A DNA stretch of 64,000 nucleotides from Saprospiraceae bacterium (GCA_016713025.1 JADJPZ010000004.1:4137204-4201203); one strand, 5' to 3'; positions 45,443-53,272 are shown, counted from the first letter of the stretch. The notes: a model not told the origin generated them from the sequence alone. Made by a program: numbers and translations.

Positions 45443-48040
45443 AACAAAGACCCGTCATCATCAGCTGGAAAAAGGGCGAAAGACCTTCTGACACGAATGA
45501 CCCCTGAAGAAAAATTCAGGCAATTGTTTATGATACCGGGTGATATTACGGGGATGGAAGATAAATACAAAGCCGGAATTTTTGGATTCCAGGTGAATAC
45601 TGCCGGCAAAAGTGGTGATGCGGCACAACAGATTCTCCAATACGATCCGGGTGCCAATGCGTATGAAACAGCGGTGAAAATCAACCAGCTTCAACGGTTT
45701 TTTCTTGAGAAAAGCCGACTTGGAATACCACTTATTCCTTTTGATGAAGCATTGCACGGGTTGGTACGCGATGGAGCTACAGCATTTCCACAATCTATTG
45801 CACTGGCAGCCACCTGGAATAAAAAACTGGTCCATCAAATAGCTGATGCCATAGCTCAGGAATGCAAAACGAGAGGAATACGGCAGATATTATCACCCGT
45901 GGTCAATATCGCTTCGGATGTGAGATGGGGCCGCACAGAAGAGACCTATGGTGAAGATCCGTATCTGGCATCAGAAATGGGAGTGGCGTTTGTATCGGCA
46001 TTTGAAAAAAAAGGAATCATAACGACTCCCAAACATTTTGTAGCCAATGTAGGTGACGGTGGTCGCGATTCTTATCCTATCCACTGGAATGACAGGCTCA
46101 TGCGTGAAATTTATCTTCCGCCGTTTGAGGCATGTTTTAAGCGCGGAGGCTCAAGATCTGTGATGACTTCTTACAATTCTTATGATGGCAGTCCTTGTAC
46201 AGCTCATGATGCTTTGCTCAATCAACTATTGAAAAAAGAATGGGGTTTTGACGGTTTTGTGATCTCTGATGCAGGTGCTACGGGCGGTGCCAATGTACTT
46301 CATTTTACGGCCAAAAACTATGCTGACGCCACCACACAATCTATCACCAATGGACTGGATGTCATTTTTCAGACAAGTATCGACCACGAATCTCTTTTTT
46401 CTACTCCTTTTCTCAACGGTGATGTAAAAAATAGTGTGGTTGATTCAGCAGTATTTCGTGTGCTTAAGAAAAAATTTGAATTGGGACTTTTTGAAAATCC
46501 TTATTCCGATCCCGATGAAGCTAAAAAATGGAATGGTCATACTGACCATCGTACACTTGCCAAAAAAGCGGCTTTGGAGTCCATGGTATTGCTCAAAAAT
46601 AATAAAAAAATCCTGCCTTTGTCCAAAAACGTCCGATCGATAGCTGTCATTGGTCCCGATGCTGATGAAGCCAGACTGGGTGGTTACAGCGGTCCGGGAA
46701 ATAATAAAGTTTCCCTACTGACAGGCATAAAAAACAAAGCCGGAAATAATATCAAAGTCAATTACAGTTACGGTTGTAAACGAACTTCTGAAAAATATGA
46801 AGTAGTACCGGGTAAGTACCTTTCAAATAATAAAGAGGTGAATAAACTTGTCGGACTGTATGCAGAATATTTCAATAATGTCACTTTCAGCGGAAAACCG
46901 GTATTTACTCGGATAGATGAAAAAGTAAACTTCCAATGGACCCTTTTTTCGCCCGATCCGGAAAAGCTCTCTTATGATTTTTATTCTGTAAAATGGTCTG
47001 GAAAAATCAAATCTCCAACCACCGGCAGATACAAAATAGGCATCGATGGCAATGACGGTTATCGATTATATCTCAACGGAAAACTACTTATCGACAATAT
47101 AATCAAGAGAAGCAGAGAAGTAAAAGTAGCTGAATTTGACTTTATAGCCGGAAGAGAGTATGACATCAGGATAGAATATGCAGAGCCTGTGGGCAATGCA
47201 TGGTTCAAACTGATATGGAATGTCGGAGTGAAAGACTCAGACAGTAAGCAAATAGAAGATGCTGTAAAATTGGCATCAAAAAGCGATCTCGCCATCATAT
47301 CAGTGGGCATCGAAGAAGGAGAGTTTCAGGACAGGGCGTCACTGCGTCTGCCCGGAAGACAGGAAGAACTCATCCAGAGAATTGCTGCCACAGGTAAGCC
47401 GATAATTGTCCTCCTTACCGGAGGATCAGCTATCACTATGAGCAATTGGATGGATAAGGCTGACGCTATAATACAAAACTGGTACGCCGGTGAAGATGGT
47501 GGAAGTGCCATTGCCGATGTGCTGTTTGGTGATTATAATCCTGCCGGAAGGTTGCCGATCACTTTTCCGGTCTTTGAAGGTCAACTACCTTTGGTTTATA
47601 ATCACAAACCTACAGGCAGAGGAGACGACTATATCAATCTCACAGGTCAGCCACTCTTTCCGTTTGGTTATGGCTTGAGTTACACTACATTTGACTACAG
47701 TGATATGAAGTTGAGCAAATCTGTCATTAAGGAAGATGAAACTGTAACCGTCAGTTGTAAGATAACCAATACTGGAAACTTAGCAGGAGATGAAGTTGTC
47801 CAGTTGTACATCAGGGACGAACTGGCTTCTCTTGCAAGACCTGTGATGGAGTTAAAATCATTTGAAAGAATCCACCTTAAACCAGGAGAATCCAAAACGG
47901 TATCATTTGAAATTACCCCTGAAGCCCTACAGATGTACGACATTAATATGAAAAAAGTGGTAGAACCGGGAGATTTTCGTATCATGATAGGGGCATCATC
48001 AAAAGATATCAGGCTGAGAGGAATATTGAAGGTAGAGTAA
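45377..48040 (+). CDS. GH3 beta-glucosidase with PA14 insert and fibronectin III-like C-terminus
   Basis: Exported exo-beta-glucosidase/xylosidase-type enzyme of 887 residues. The start MPIKYFLIITLLLGQRFSSA is a signal peptide. The GH3 N-terminal barrel has PLIPFDEALHGLVRDGATAF and the nucleophile Asp in GFDGFVISDAGA. The alpha/beta sandwich follows (VLLKNNKKILPLSK, then AVIGPDADEARLGGYSG). It is split by a PA14 domain (KVNFQWTLFSPDPEKL, then RYKIGIDGNDGYRLYLNG), as in carbohydrate-binding GH3 enzymes. The fibronectin III-like domain ends the protein. An AAAGG ribosome-binding-like sequence precedes the ATG. It lies next to the integron-like array but outside it. Confidence 0.92.
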   Translation: MPIKYFLIITLLLGQRFSSAQINKDPSSSAGKRAKDLLTRMTPEEKFRQLFMIPGDITGMEDKYKAGIFGFQVNTAGKSGDAAQQILQYDPGANAYETAVKINQLQRFFLEKSRLGIPLIPFDEALHGLVRDGATAFPQSIALAATWNKKLVHQIADAIAQECKTRGIRQILSPVVNIASDVRWGRTEETYGEDPYLASEMGVAFVSAFEKKGIITTPKHFVANVGDGGRDSYPIHWNDRLMREIYLPPFEACFKRGGSRSVMTSYNSYDGSPCTAHDALLNQLLKKEWGFDGFVISDAGATGGANVLHFTAKNYADATTQSITNGLDVIFQTSIDHESLFSTPFLNGDVKNSVVDSAVFRVLKKKFELGLFENPYSDPDEAKKWNGHTDHRTLAKKAALESMVLLKNNKKILPLSKNVRSIAVIGPDADEARLGGYSGPGNNKVSLLTGIKNKAGNNIKVNYSYGCKRTSEKYEVVPGKYLSNNKEVNKLVGLYAEYFNNVTFSGKPVFTRIDEKVNFQWTLFSPDPEKLSYDFYSVKWSGKIKSPTTGRYKIGIDGNDGYRLYLNGKLLIDNIIKRSREVKVAEFDFIAGREYDIRIEYAEPVGNAWFKLIWNVGVKDSDSKQIEDAVKLASKSDLAIISVGIEEGEFQDRASLRLPGRQEELIQRIAATGKPIIVLLTGGSAITMSNWMDKADAIIQNWYAGEDGGSAIADVLFGDYNPAGRLPITFPVFEGQLPLVYNHKPTGRGDDYINLTGQPLFPFGYGLSYTTFDYSDMKLSKSVIKEDETVTVSCKITNTGNLAGDEVVQLYIRDELASLARPVMELKSFERIHLKPGESKTVSFEITPEALQMYDINMKKVVEPGDFRIMIGASSKDIRLRGILKVE

Positions 48041-48088
48041 TTTAAAAATAATGAATTATTCAATTGTATTTTTCGCTTTAATCCAAGA

Positions 48089-48148
48089 TAACGGTTTGGC
48101 ACTGGCGACGGACGACCGATAGGGAGTCTGTAGTCCAGTGCATTGTTA
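48089..48148 (-). repeat. attC site J, ends the ParDE cassette (last in array)
   Basis: On the plus strand: TAAC, GGTTTG, arm GCACTGG ... CCAGTGC, ATT, GTTA. The centre resembles sites C and E. The flank CCTACATAAC (minus) is the complement of the cassette's own first bases in site I. Confidence 0.85.
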
Positions 48149-48159
48149 TGTAGGGTGAT

Positions 48160-48459
48160 TTATTCATTCAGATTCTTTTCGATATCCATTTTTTGATGTA
48201 ATATTCTATCTATGTAAATTGTTGATCCTTTTACTTTGTATATTATCATATGAGATTTCACATTAGTTCTTCTGTGTCCTTTTTTCATTTCGTCGATAGG
48301 TTTCCCGATATCTGAGTTTTCACAAATTTTATCTATTGCCGAAAATATCTCATTGTAATATTTGTTCGCTTGTTCTTTAGACCACTGTTCAACCGTATAT
48401 TCCCATAGATTATCTAAATCTTCTAATGCAAATTCGCTTATTTCAAACTTAAGCTTCAT
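48160..48459 (-). CDS. parE: ParE/RelE-superfamily toxin
   Basis: 99 residues. Toxin of a ParDE-type toxin-antitoxin pair; ParE members poison DNA gyrase, and the wider superfamily also has ribosome-dependent RNases. Features: N-terminal FEISEFALEDLDNLWEYTVE, the QANKYYNEIFSAIDKI helix, and the C-terminal strands SHMIIYKVKGSTIYIDRILH, which match the ParE pattern (YRV...I.I.RILH). It overlaps the antitoxin gene by four bases. The stop codon is 12 bases from attC site J. As a cassette-borne module it probably stabilises the array. Confidence 0.9.
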   Translation of the reverse strand: MKLKFEISEFALEDLDNLWEYTVEQWSKEQANKYYNEIFSAIDKICENSDIGKPIDEMKKGHRRTNVKSHMIIYKVKGSTIYIDRILHQKMDIEKNLNE

Positions 48460-48701
48460 TTTTTGTAACTTTGATTAAGTTTTTCTAAGTGTTTTACTGG
48501 GTCAAAATTTTTCACATAACCACTTTTTTCTCCCGCTTCGATTGCTTCCCTAAGAATCTTAATTTTCTGTTCCCTTTCATCTACAAGTCTTAGTCCTTCT
48601 CTAATAACTTCACTTGCAGAAGAATACCGACCAGATTCTATGCTTTTTTCAATGATTTGTTCAAAATGTTCCCCTAAGGTTACTGATGTGTTCTTTGACA
48701 T
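48456..48701 (-). CDS. parD: ParD-family antitoxin
   Basis: 81 residues. The N-terminal ribbon-helix-helix is clear: KNTSVTLGEHFEQIIEKSIE, then GRYSSASEVIREGLRLVDER, followed by a flexible C-terminal tail that would wrap the toxin. It binds and represses its own promoter. A palindrome lies between the -33 and -7 boxes just upstream (48717-48747). It is the first gene of the cassette, overlapping the toxin gene. Confidence 0.92.
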   Translation of the reverse strand: MSKNTSVTLGEHFEQIIEKSIESGRYSSASEVIREGLRLVDEREQKIKILREAIEAGEKSGYVKNFDPVKHLEKLNQSYKK

Positions 48702-48716
48702 TTCTACATTTTTTCA

Positions 48717-48747
48717 CAAAGATACCAATATTTGGTATAGTTGTCAA
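48717..48747 (-). promoter_or_regulatory. parDE promoter with internal operator palindrome
   Basis: On the minus strand TTG (48747-48745) and the -7 box TATCTTTG (48724-48717) are 20 bases apart. Between and overlapping them lies the palindrome ATACCAA-TAT-TTGGTAT (48722-48738), the likely ParD site. The cassette carries its own promoter. Confidence 0.7.
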
Positions 48748-48776
48748 GTGTTTTTTGGGATATTCCTCATCCTACA

Positions 48777-48836
48777 TAACGGATAGGCTTTGCGTCGGAT
48801 GAAGCGATAGCGAATCTGTCGTCAAAGCCGTTGTTA
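48777..48836 (-). repeat. attC site I, ends the HigBA cassette
   Basis: On the plus strand: TAAC, GGATA, arm GGCTTTG ... CAAAGCC, GTT, GTTA. The arms are unlike those of every other site yet pair perfectly. The flank CCGAGATAAC (minus) complements the cassette start GTTATCTCGG in site H. Confidence 0.88.
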
Positions 48837-48844
48837 TCTCGGGG

Positions 48845-49144
48845 TTATTCAATTATTATGTTTATTCGTTTGCCAAGTCCAAATTCAAAAAGTCTAAAAA
48901 GTGTCGATATTTGAATGTCAGTCTTTCCATTTTCAACTCTGGATATATAACTCTTTTTCGCTCCAATTTTATCAGCCAATTCTTCTTGTGTTAAATTTGC
49001 TTCAAGGCGTTCTTCTTTTAAAAGTTCACCTATTACAAATGACTTTGCTTTGGATTCAAATTCCGTTCTCTTCTCAGAGCCAATTTGTCCGTATTGCCTT
49101 GTTAAATGTTCTTCGAATGTTGTAATCTGTTTGCTATTTTTCAT
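48845..49144 (-). CDS. higA: HigA-type antitoxin (XRE helix-turn-helix)
   Basis: 99 residues. The helix-turn-helix is unmistakable: RLEANLTQEELADKIGAKKS, then YISRVENGKTDIQISTLFRL. In HigBA systems the toxin gene comes first and the antitoxin second, as here: it overlaps the 3' end of the HigB-like gene by 11 bases. It neutralises HigB and represses the operon. The stop codon lies nine bases from attC site I. Confidence 0.9.
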   Translation of the reverse strand: MKNSKQITTFEEHLTRQYGQIGSEKRTEFESKAKSFVIGELLKEERLEANLTQEELADKIGAKKSYISRVENGKTDIQISTLFRLFEFGLGKRINIIIE

Positions 49145-49469
49145 TAAAATATTGTTTTTTAATTGTAATTGCTTTGTTTATTTCTTTTGTTGGTGTCTTT
49201 TGTGTTTTCTTTGTAAATCCATTCATTATAACTACAATTTTATCTTCATCAAAACAAAAAAATATTCTGTATATATTTGATCCTTGTTTAACTCTTAAAT
49301 AAAACAAATTCTTTTCTTGTGTTGAGCCTATATGTTTGCTAGGAACTTGTTTGACATATTGTAACAGGAAAAGACCAAAATCCATCTTCTCTTTTACTTT
49401 CTGTTCCTGATTCTCGTAAAAATCAAAGAAGTAAGTTTTAAAGAAGATCAATTTTCGAATTTGTTCCAT
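49134..49469 (-). CDS. higB: HigB-type toxin (RelE-like, phage Gp49 family)
   Basis: 111 residues. RelE-like mRNA interferase that cuts mRNA on the ribosome when antitoxin is lost. Family features: the N-terminal helix with FDFYENQEQKVKEKMDFGLF, the VPSKHIGSTQEKNLFYLRVK segment, then SNIYRIFFCFDEDKIVVIMN and GFTKKTQKTP, the classic HigB/Gp49 ending. It starts 62 bases from attC site H and is followed by higA. Confidence 0.9.
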   Translation of the reverse strand: MEQIRKLIFFKTYFFDFYENQEQKVKEKMDFGLFLLQYVKQVPSKHIGSTQEKNLFYLRVKQGSNIYRIFFCFDEDKIVVIMNGFTKKTQKTPTKEINKAITIKKQYFNEK

Positions 49470-49530
49470 GATCCAAGGTTAACTAATTGTGGAACATTTT
49501 CAAATTTTTGTAATCTTTTTTAATCCGAGA

Positions 49531-49593
49531 TAACGGTTTGGCTACCTGACGGCTCGTCCCGATAGGGCGAGATGTCCGTGGTAGCCTGTGTTA
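49531..49593 (-). repeat. attC site H, ends the truncated copy of the DUF6934 cassette
   Basis: On the plus strand: TAAC, GGTTT, arm GGCTACC ... GGTAGCC, TGT, GTTA. The outer arms equal those of site B but the loop differs (CTCGTCCCGATAGGGCGAG, itself a small palindrome). The stop codon of the 50-residue protein lies in the GTTA end. Confidence 0.88.
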
Positions 49594-49743
49594 TGGCTTC
49601 GTGATTCTTGCTTTTTTATCTGCTTCTTCTAGTTCCTTCATTATGTCACGATCTTTTACGAACTCTTTTGCCCATTGCAGTTTCTCAACGAAGAGTTGTT
49701 TGCCTTTTAATTCTTCTGTAAGGTTTTTATCAACCTTTCCCAT
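49591..49743 (-). CDS. 50-residue helical protein paired with DUF6934-like gene (copy 1)
   Basis: Starts at the ATG at 49743 (MGKVDKNLTEELKGKQLFVE) and continues KLQWAKEFVKDRDIMKELEE to the end, a single amphipathic, charge-rich helix pair. No family is recognised. It lies 38 bases downstream of the DUF6934-like gene and ends inside attC site H. The protein is identical in copy 2 at 55740. The copy 2 frame could start earlier (ATG at 55925), but here one extra T in a T run breaks that extension. The shared short start is therefore preferred. The pairing is preserved in both cassettes, so the two proteins probably work together. Confidence 0.6.
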   Translation of the reverse strand: MGKVDKNLTEELKGKQLFVEKLQWAKEFVKDRDIMKELEEADKKARITKP

Positions 49744-49781
49744 TATTTTTACTTTTTTTTGGACTTTCTTTTAACATGATT

Positions 49782-50219
49782 TTACTTTTTAGCTATAAAA
49801 AATGCTCTATAATCTTTCCCTTTTATGAAACGTTCAATTTCGCCATCTAGTTCGCCATAAAGTATAAATTCTTGATCTATAAAGTCAAAAAACATTGTCA
49901 AATACCTTCTATAGAGCCTTGTCCTTGAATGAGTACTACCTTGGGCCAATACAACAGTACCAGAATATGTGGCAAAAAAATCGAAAATTGTTGAAGCAAC
50001 CGTTGCCAATACCTTTTCCGTATCTTTATTATCGGTAATTATTAGATCGTCGATTGTTCCTAATGCTCCATTTCTATCACCAAAGGCAAGGTTGTATAAT
50101 GGTCCTTCAACATGTTGATAGATTACAAGTTTTTGAATATAGCCTTTAGGTCCAACACTTGTAAAGCTAAAAGTTAGAACATCATCAGTAACTAAAGTAT
50201 CGTATCTCTCTAAATTCAT
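49782..50219 (-). CDS. DUF6934-like protein (copy 1)
   Basis: 145 residues: MNLERYDTLVTDDVLTFSFT, then SVGPKGYIQKLVIYQHVEGP, a segment DNKDTEKVLATVASTIFDFF, and STHSRTRLYRRYLTMFFDFI. I place it in the DUF6934 family from memory of the conserved GPKG, NLAFGD and S-RTRLYRR motifs; the function is unknown. It differs from copy 2 (55930-56367) only at residue 7 (Asp versus Asn). The invariant SRTRLYRR block would suit nucleic-acid or phosphate contact, which is speculation. Upstream, the overlapping end of the T9SS protein gene has been disrupted by a 64-base insertion. Confidence 0.75.
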   Translation of the reverse strand: MNLERYDTLVTDDVLTFSFTSVGPKGYIQKLVIYQHVEGPLYNLAFGDRNGALGTIDDLIITDNKDTEKVLATVASTIFDFFATYSGTVVLAQGSTHSRTRLYRRYLTMFFDFIDQEFILYGELDGEIERFIKGKDYRAFFIAKK

Positions 50220-50234
50220 TTCTTCAAAACCTTA

Positions 50235-50298
50235 AGTACGTTGGATTCAAAATATCAAAAGTGAAGATTTATTGGGATTATATCAAATCCTACGTACT
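50235..50298. mobile_element. 64-base inverted-repeat insertion (MITE-like) splitting the end of the T9SS gene fragment
   Basis: Absent from the otherwise near-identical second copy at ~56382, where CTTATATCTATGGTCTCC is continuous. Its ends AGTACGTTGGATTC and AAATCCTACGTACT are inverted repeats with two mismatches. It changes the C-terminus of the T9SS fragment from DHRYKVLKK to DQRF plus a stop and separates it from the DUF6934-like gene. Confidence 0.7.
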
Positions 50299-50690
50299 AA
50301 AATCTCTGGTCTCCAACCACAAAGATAAGGATTCCGTATGGAAGTTCAGACAGATTTATGGTGTTTTGTCCTTCAGAGATATCCTGGTTTTTGAGTACTT
50401 TACCATAAACATCCATGATTTGCACGGATGTTGGTTGTGTAGTCGTGATGGTTACTTCTGATGATGCAGGATTTGGATAAATACTGGTTTCTCCATTGCC
50501 ATTATATCTTACGCTTACTATATCGCTATAGCTGTACTTACCATTATAGTCCACTTGTTTAATTCGATAGTAGTTAATGCCGATGGATGGAGATGTGTGG
50601 ATGTATTCATAGTGTTTGGTCCTGTTGCTGGTGCCATCACCTGGAATTCCAAATGTTGAGGTTTGTACTTTTGCCCCACTTTTGGCAACC
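50297..50690 (-). pseudogene. C-terminal fragment of a T9SS-sorted protein (truncated copy of 56364-57244)
   Basis: Reads GIPGDGTSNRTKHYEYIHTS, then the type A sorting domain IYPNPASSEVTITT ... VYGKVLKNQDISEGQNTINL and SELPYGILIFVV. It matches the last ~130 residues of the protein at 56364-57244 at roughly 80-85 percent. Its 5' side is joined directly to the beginning of a damaged attC (site G), so the front of the gene and the start of this cassette were lost by deletion. No start codon; inactive. Confidence 0.8.
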
Positions 50691-50700
50691 GATGTTAGTG
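50655..50700 (-). repeat. Half attC site G behind the MerB-like gene
   Basis: On the minus strand GCCACTAAC begins a site and is complementary to the MerB cassette's own start GTTAGTGGC at 51434-51442. The next bases TTGCCAAAAGTGGGGC match site F. The opposite arm and the GTTA end are missing; the T9SS fragment follows instead. Confidence 0.65.
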
Positions 50701-51401
50701 GCTGGTGTTCTTTTGGTCATCGTCAAAATCTTTCTTTTGAGGCATCTAAGTTCCAAATCTTACCTTCAAGCTCATACTCTCCAAAAATTCGTTTTGCATC
50801 TTCAATTGTCCATTTTGTCCAATTTGGGTTTAAATGATTTCCGTACCATTTTTTTGAAAACGCCCAAATTTTCTCAATGGGCTGAATGTCACCCTTTGAA
50901 ATGTTGTCGTATTGTCCAACTGTCAATTTGTTCTTCATTTTCAAATATCAACATATTGCTACAAGTGTAAATTACGTTGTCCCAAGCATTCTTCATTGGT
51001 ATTGGAAAATGAATGAAATAATTCTTTTCTTGAATTTCTCCATTCACAATATTGATTTCAATTTGTTTTGTTTCTGCTCCGATTGTTGTCGTTATTTTCA
51101 CGTCTTGGTTGAGCAATGCCGCAACACCTAATGAACACCAAGCACAATTTCCCCACCATTGCATATTTTTTGTCTGCACATAAAAATTTGTCGGTGCTAA
51201 TGAAAAAGGATGTATTACCCATATTTTGGGTTCGTTTGGGTGCAATACTACACCGTGATAGTCTTGCAGTTCGTATAATCCATTAATTACTTGTTCCTTG
51301 TCTGCTTGCAAAGTTTCAGTAAGGTCTGCAACTGTTGGTGCAAAACCGTTGTCAATAATTCCTTTGATTATATGATAATGAAGATTTGAATTTGTTACCA
51401 T
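50698..51401 (-). CDS. MerB-like alkylmercury lyase family protein, two apparent frameshifts
   Basis: From 51401 the protein reads MVTNSNLHYHIIKGIIDNGF, then KIWVIHPFSLAPTNFYVQTK and WWGNCAWCSLGVAALL, the organomercurial-lyase pattern with the CAWC cysteines. Near 50891 one G too many (GGG) ends the frame; the next frame continues DIQPIEKIWAFSKKWYGNHL and GEYELEGKIWNLDASKERF. One extra T near 50722 causes a second stop; without it the protein ends DDDQKNTSH. About 233 residues if whole. MerB cuts carbon-mercury bonds, but no merA, merT or merR is present, so the substrate here is uncertain. It occupies its own cassette (51441 to ~50696). Confidence 0.7.
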
Positions 51402-51438
51402 TATTTTATCTTATAGATTGTTTCGTTACACTTGCCAC

Positions 51439-51851
51439 TAACACAAAGGAAAGTTGATGAAAGCCTTACTACCAAAGCCGGAATTGGCAAATATTTCTAA
51501 AGGCTTCATCAACTTTACAAGTTTCATCCCGTAGGAATTCTTTCCAACGGGATAAACGAAGCCGGTGCAGGGAATAAGGGTAACGCTTTCAATTGAATTG
51601 GCTCTCAATGGTGTCTTTCGGCTTAATTTAATGTCAAATATAGGCAGGATATTTTATTTCATGTTGATTTTAAAAAGATTTGACATCTTATCTTTAATTT
51701 GCTACTGTAAAGAACTGGTTTTGCTGGTGGGTAATCATATTTTTCTTTATCGAATGTGGTATTCTGTTGTTTTTTTTTTCATCTCGGTATTCAAATATAA
51801 CAAAAAGTTCAAAAGAATTCCTTCAGCCCCGCTTTTGGCAATACCTTGTTA
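51439..51851 (-). repeat. Aberrant attC-like region F (413 bases) with nested hairpins
   Basis: On the minus strand it begins GCCGCTAACAAGG, with the membrane-protein stop codon inside it, and ends CCTTTGTGTTAGTGGC. The outer ends pair, but the interior is far too long for a normal attC. It holds a hairpin at ~51451-51521 (arms AAAGTTGATGAA/TTCATCAACTTT) and another at ~51526-51557 (ATCCCGT/ACGGGAT). It is probably an attC enlarged by an insertion. No gene is visible in it. Confidence 0.5.
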
Positions 51852-52306
51852 GCGGCTGGTGTTTACTTCGTCTTGTTCTTGATAGTTGTCAATTTGGTTT
51901 AGCAACTCCATAGATTGAAGAATAGGCTGCCATTCTTTACCTCTAAAAATCCACTGAAACCATTTTTTGTTTCGGTTTTCATATTTGATATTGAAAAATA
52001 ACCACAAAGCAACCAGGGCGAATGATAAGGTAATCATTCCTTGCATTATCCATAACATCCAATTTTCGGCTACAAACATTTTAGCATTCCAATAAAAAGT
52101 AGTCCATAATGGAAGTTGTAAAAAAAGCAGTCGGGTTACATTTAGAGTAGATATTTTAAGTTTTGATATTTTTTCCTGAATAGTCAGTACAGGCTCACTA
52201 AAATCTATGCTGTTTATAAGGGCCAATTGATAGACATAAACACCTATGGCAATAGCAGTAAGCAATACTTGTATTGTTGCAGAAAGCAAGAAAAACAGGT
52301 TTGTTT

Positions 52307-52595
52307 CGCCTAAATGATGACTTAGTTCAGCTTTTAAAAGTTCTTGAATGCCATCTTTGTAAAGACCATTCATAACATTGTCAAAATCATTAAGAGACTT
52401 GACATCCTGAAGAAATTCAGAGAGATTAAGATTAAATTTGTTACTTTGCATAACTATTAAATTTGTTAGGTTAAAAAATGTGTCTGTACTTGGTCGCACA
52501 AACATATTAAAAAATTTTCCATCTGTGGGGGGTACCCCCCACAGATGGAAGCCTAACTCCTTGATACTAGTTTACACAATCTTTCTTACACTCCC
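52307..52595 (-). mobile_element. Remnant of an IS256-family element (left end plus transposase N-terminus)
   Basis: Between the two halves of the membrane protein gene. The end reads GGGAGTGTAAGAAAGATTG on the minus strand. After a 34-base perfect palindrome comes MQSNKFNLNLSEFLQDVKSL and NGLYKDGIQELLKAELSHHL, the N-terminus of an IS256 (mutator) transposase, which stops at HHLGE. The other end and all catalytic parts are deleted. Confidence 0.72.
52517..52550. repeat. 34-base perfect palindrome with GGGGGG/CCCCCC centre
   Basis: Arms TTCCATCTGTGGGGGGT and its exact complement with no loop, inside the IS256 remnant before the transposase start. It may be a terminator that shields the transposase gene from outside transcription. 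Confidence 0.75.
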
Positions 52596-52767
52596 AATGA
52601 TACCTACAATAAGCGTCATAATTTTTATTGGTTTCATTGAAGCAAGAACATTTTGGGATTTCAACCTCGTTATTTCTTCAGTATTTATTTTGTTTACTTT
52701 GAGACTACTTTCCAATTTTTCATTAGTTGATTGCCAAAGTAATTTTAATTCTTTTTCGTTCATTGTT

Positions 52768-53263
52768 TTATGAATTGAATTGTGAAAATTTCTTTTTATG
52801 TTTCTCCTTGATACGTCCCAATTTTGTTCCTACATTGCTTACAGTTAACCCCATTATCTCCGATATTTCAGAGTGGCTTTTATCTTCTAAGTACAGAAAC
52901 ATTAGGGCTTTGTCAAGTTCGTTGAGTTCAGAAATGAACTTCTCTAAAAGGCTTAACTGTTCTTGCTTCTCAGTACTTTCTTCCTCTCTGATTGATGTAA
53001 GTTCCTCAACCAATGGAATATTTATATGCTGTCTTGTTACACTTTTTCTATAAAATGAAATAGAAACATTTAAACAAATACGATACAACCAAGTCGTGAT
53101 AGCAAAAGTGTCATTGTACTTAGGCAACGATTTCCAAACTTGTATCATCATTTCCTGTAAAAGGTCTTGCCGTTCATCATCATTTCGGCAATAGGCTTTG
53201 GCAATCTTAAACAAAACGCCCTTGTGTTGTTCAATGATTTGATGAAACTTATTTTTTGTTCAT
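52768..53263 (-). CDS. ECF (extracytoplasmic function) RNA polymerase sigma factor, start region frameshifted
   Basis: Directs RNA polymerase to a small set of promoters, usually in response to an envelope signal. From the ATG at 53263 the sequence would read MNKNKFHQIIEQHKGVLFKI if one A of a six-A run (~53252) were absent. The long frame then gives AKAYCRNDDERQDLLQEMMI (region 2), TWLYRICLNVSISFYRKSVT, and region 4 LFLYLEDKSHSEISEIMGLT. About 164 residues. It starts ten bases after the secreted hydrolase gene and is followed by the interrupted membrane protein. A sigma factor as integron cargo is unusual. Confidence 0.85.
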
Positions 53264-53272
53264 GGTTACTTA

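Larger units (their letters stand above)
51849..52763 (-). pseudogene. Membrane protein next to the ECF sigma factor, interrupted by an IS256 remnant
   Basis: The N-terminal part (52763-52596) reads MNEKELKLLWQSTNEKLESS and ends MTLIVGII. The C-terminal part (about 52306-51849) continues FFLLSATIQVLLTAIAIGVY, FLQLPLWTTFYWNAKMF and ends in EQDEVNTSR. Joined, they would give a ~208-residue protein with four membrane helices and a cytoplasmic N-terminus. It directly follows the sigma factor gene (four-base gap), the usual place for an anti-sigma partner. The sequence type is familiar from Bacteroidota sigma-linked membrane proteins, though no anti-sigma domain is certain. The insertion makes it non-functional as written. 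Confidence 0.65.

Noticed and set aside
51565..51852. 95-codon reading frame on the plus strand
   Set aside because: It runs antisense through the aberrant attC region, is rich in Phe/Ile/Cys in an AT-driven way, and resembles no protein family.
52438..52773. 111-codon plus-strand frame across the IS256 remnant
   Set aside because: It is antisense to the transposase fragment and the membrane protein start and crosses the palindrome.
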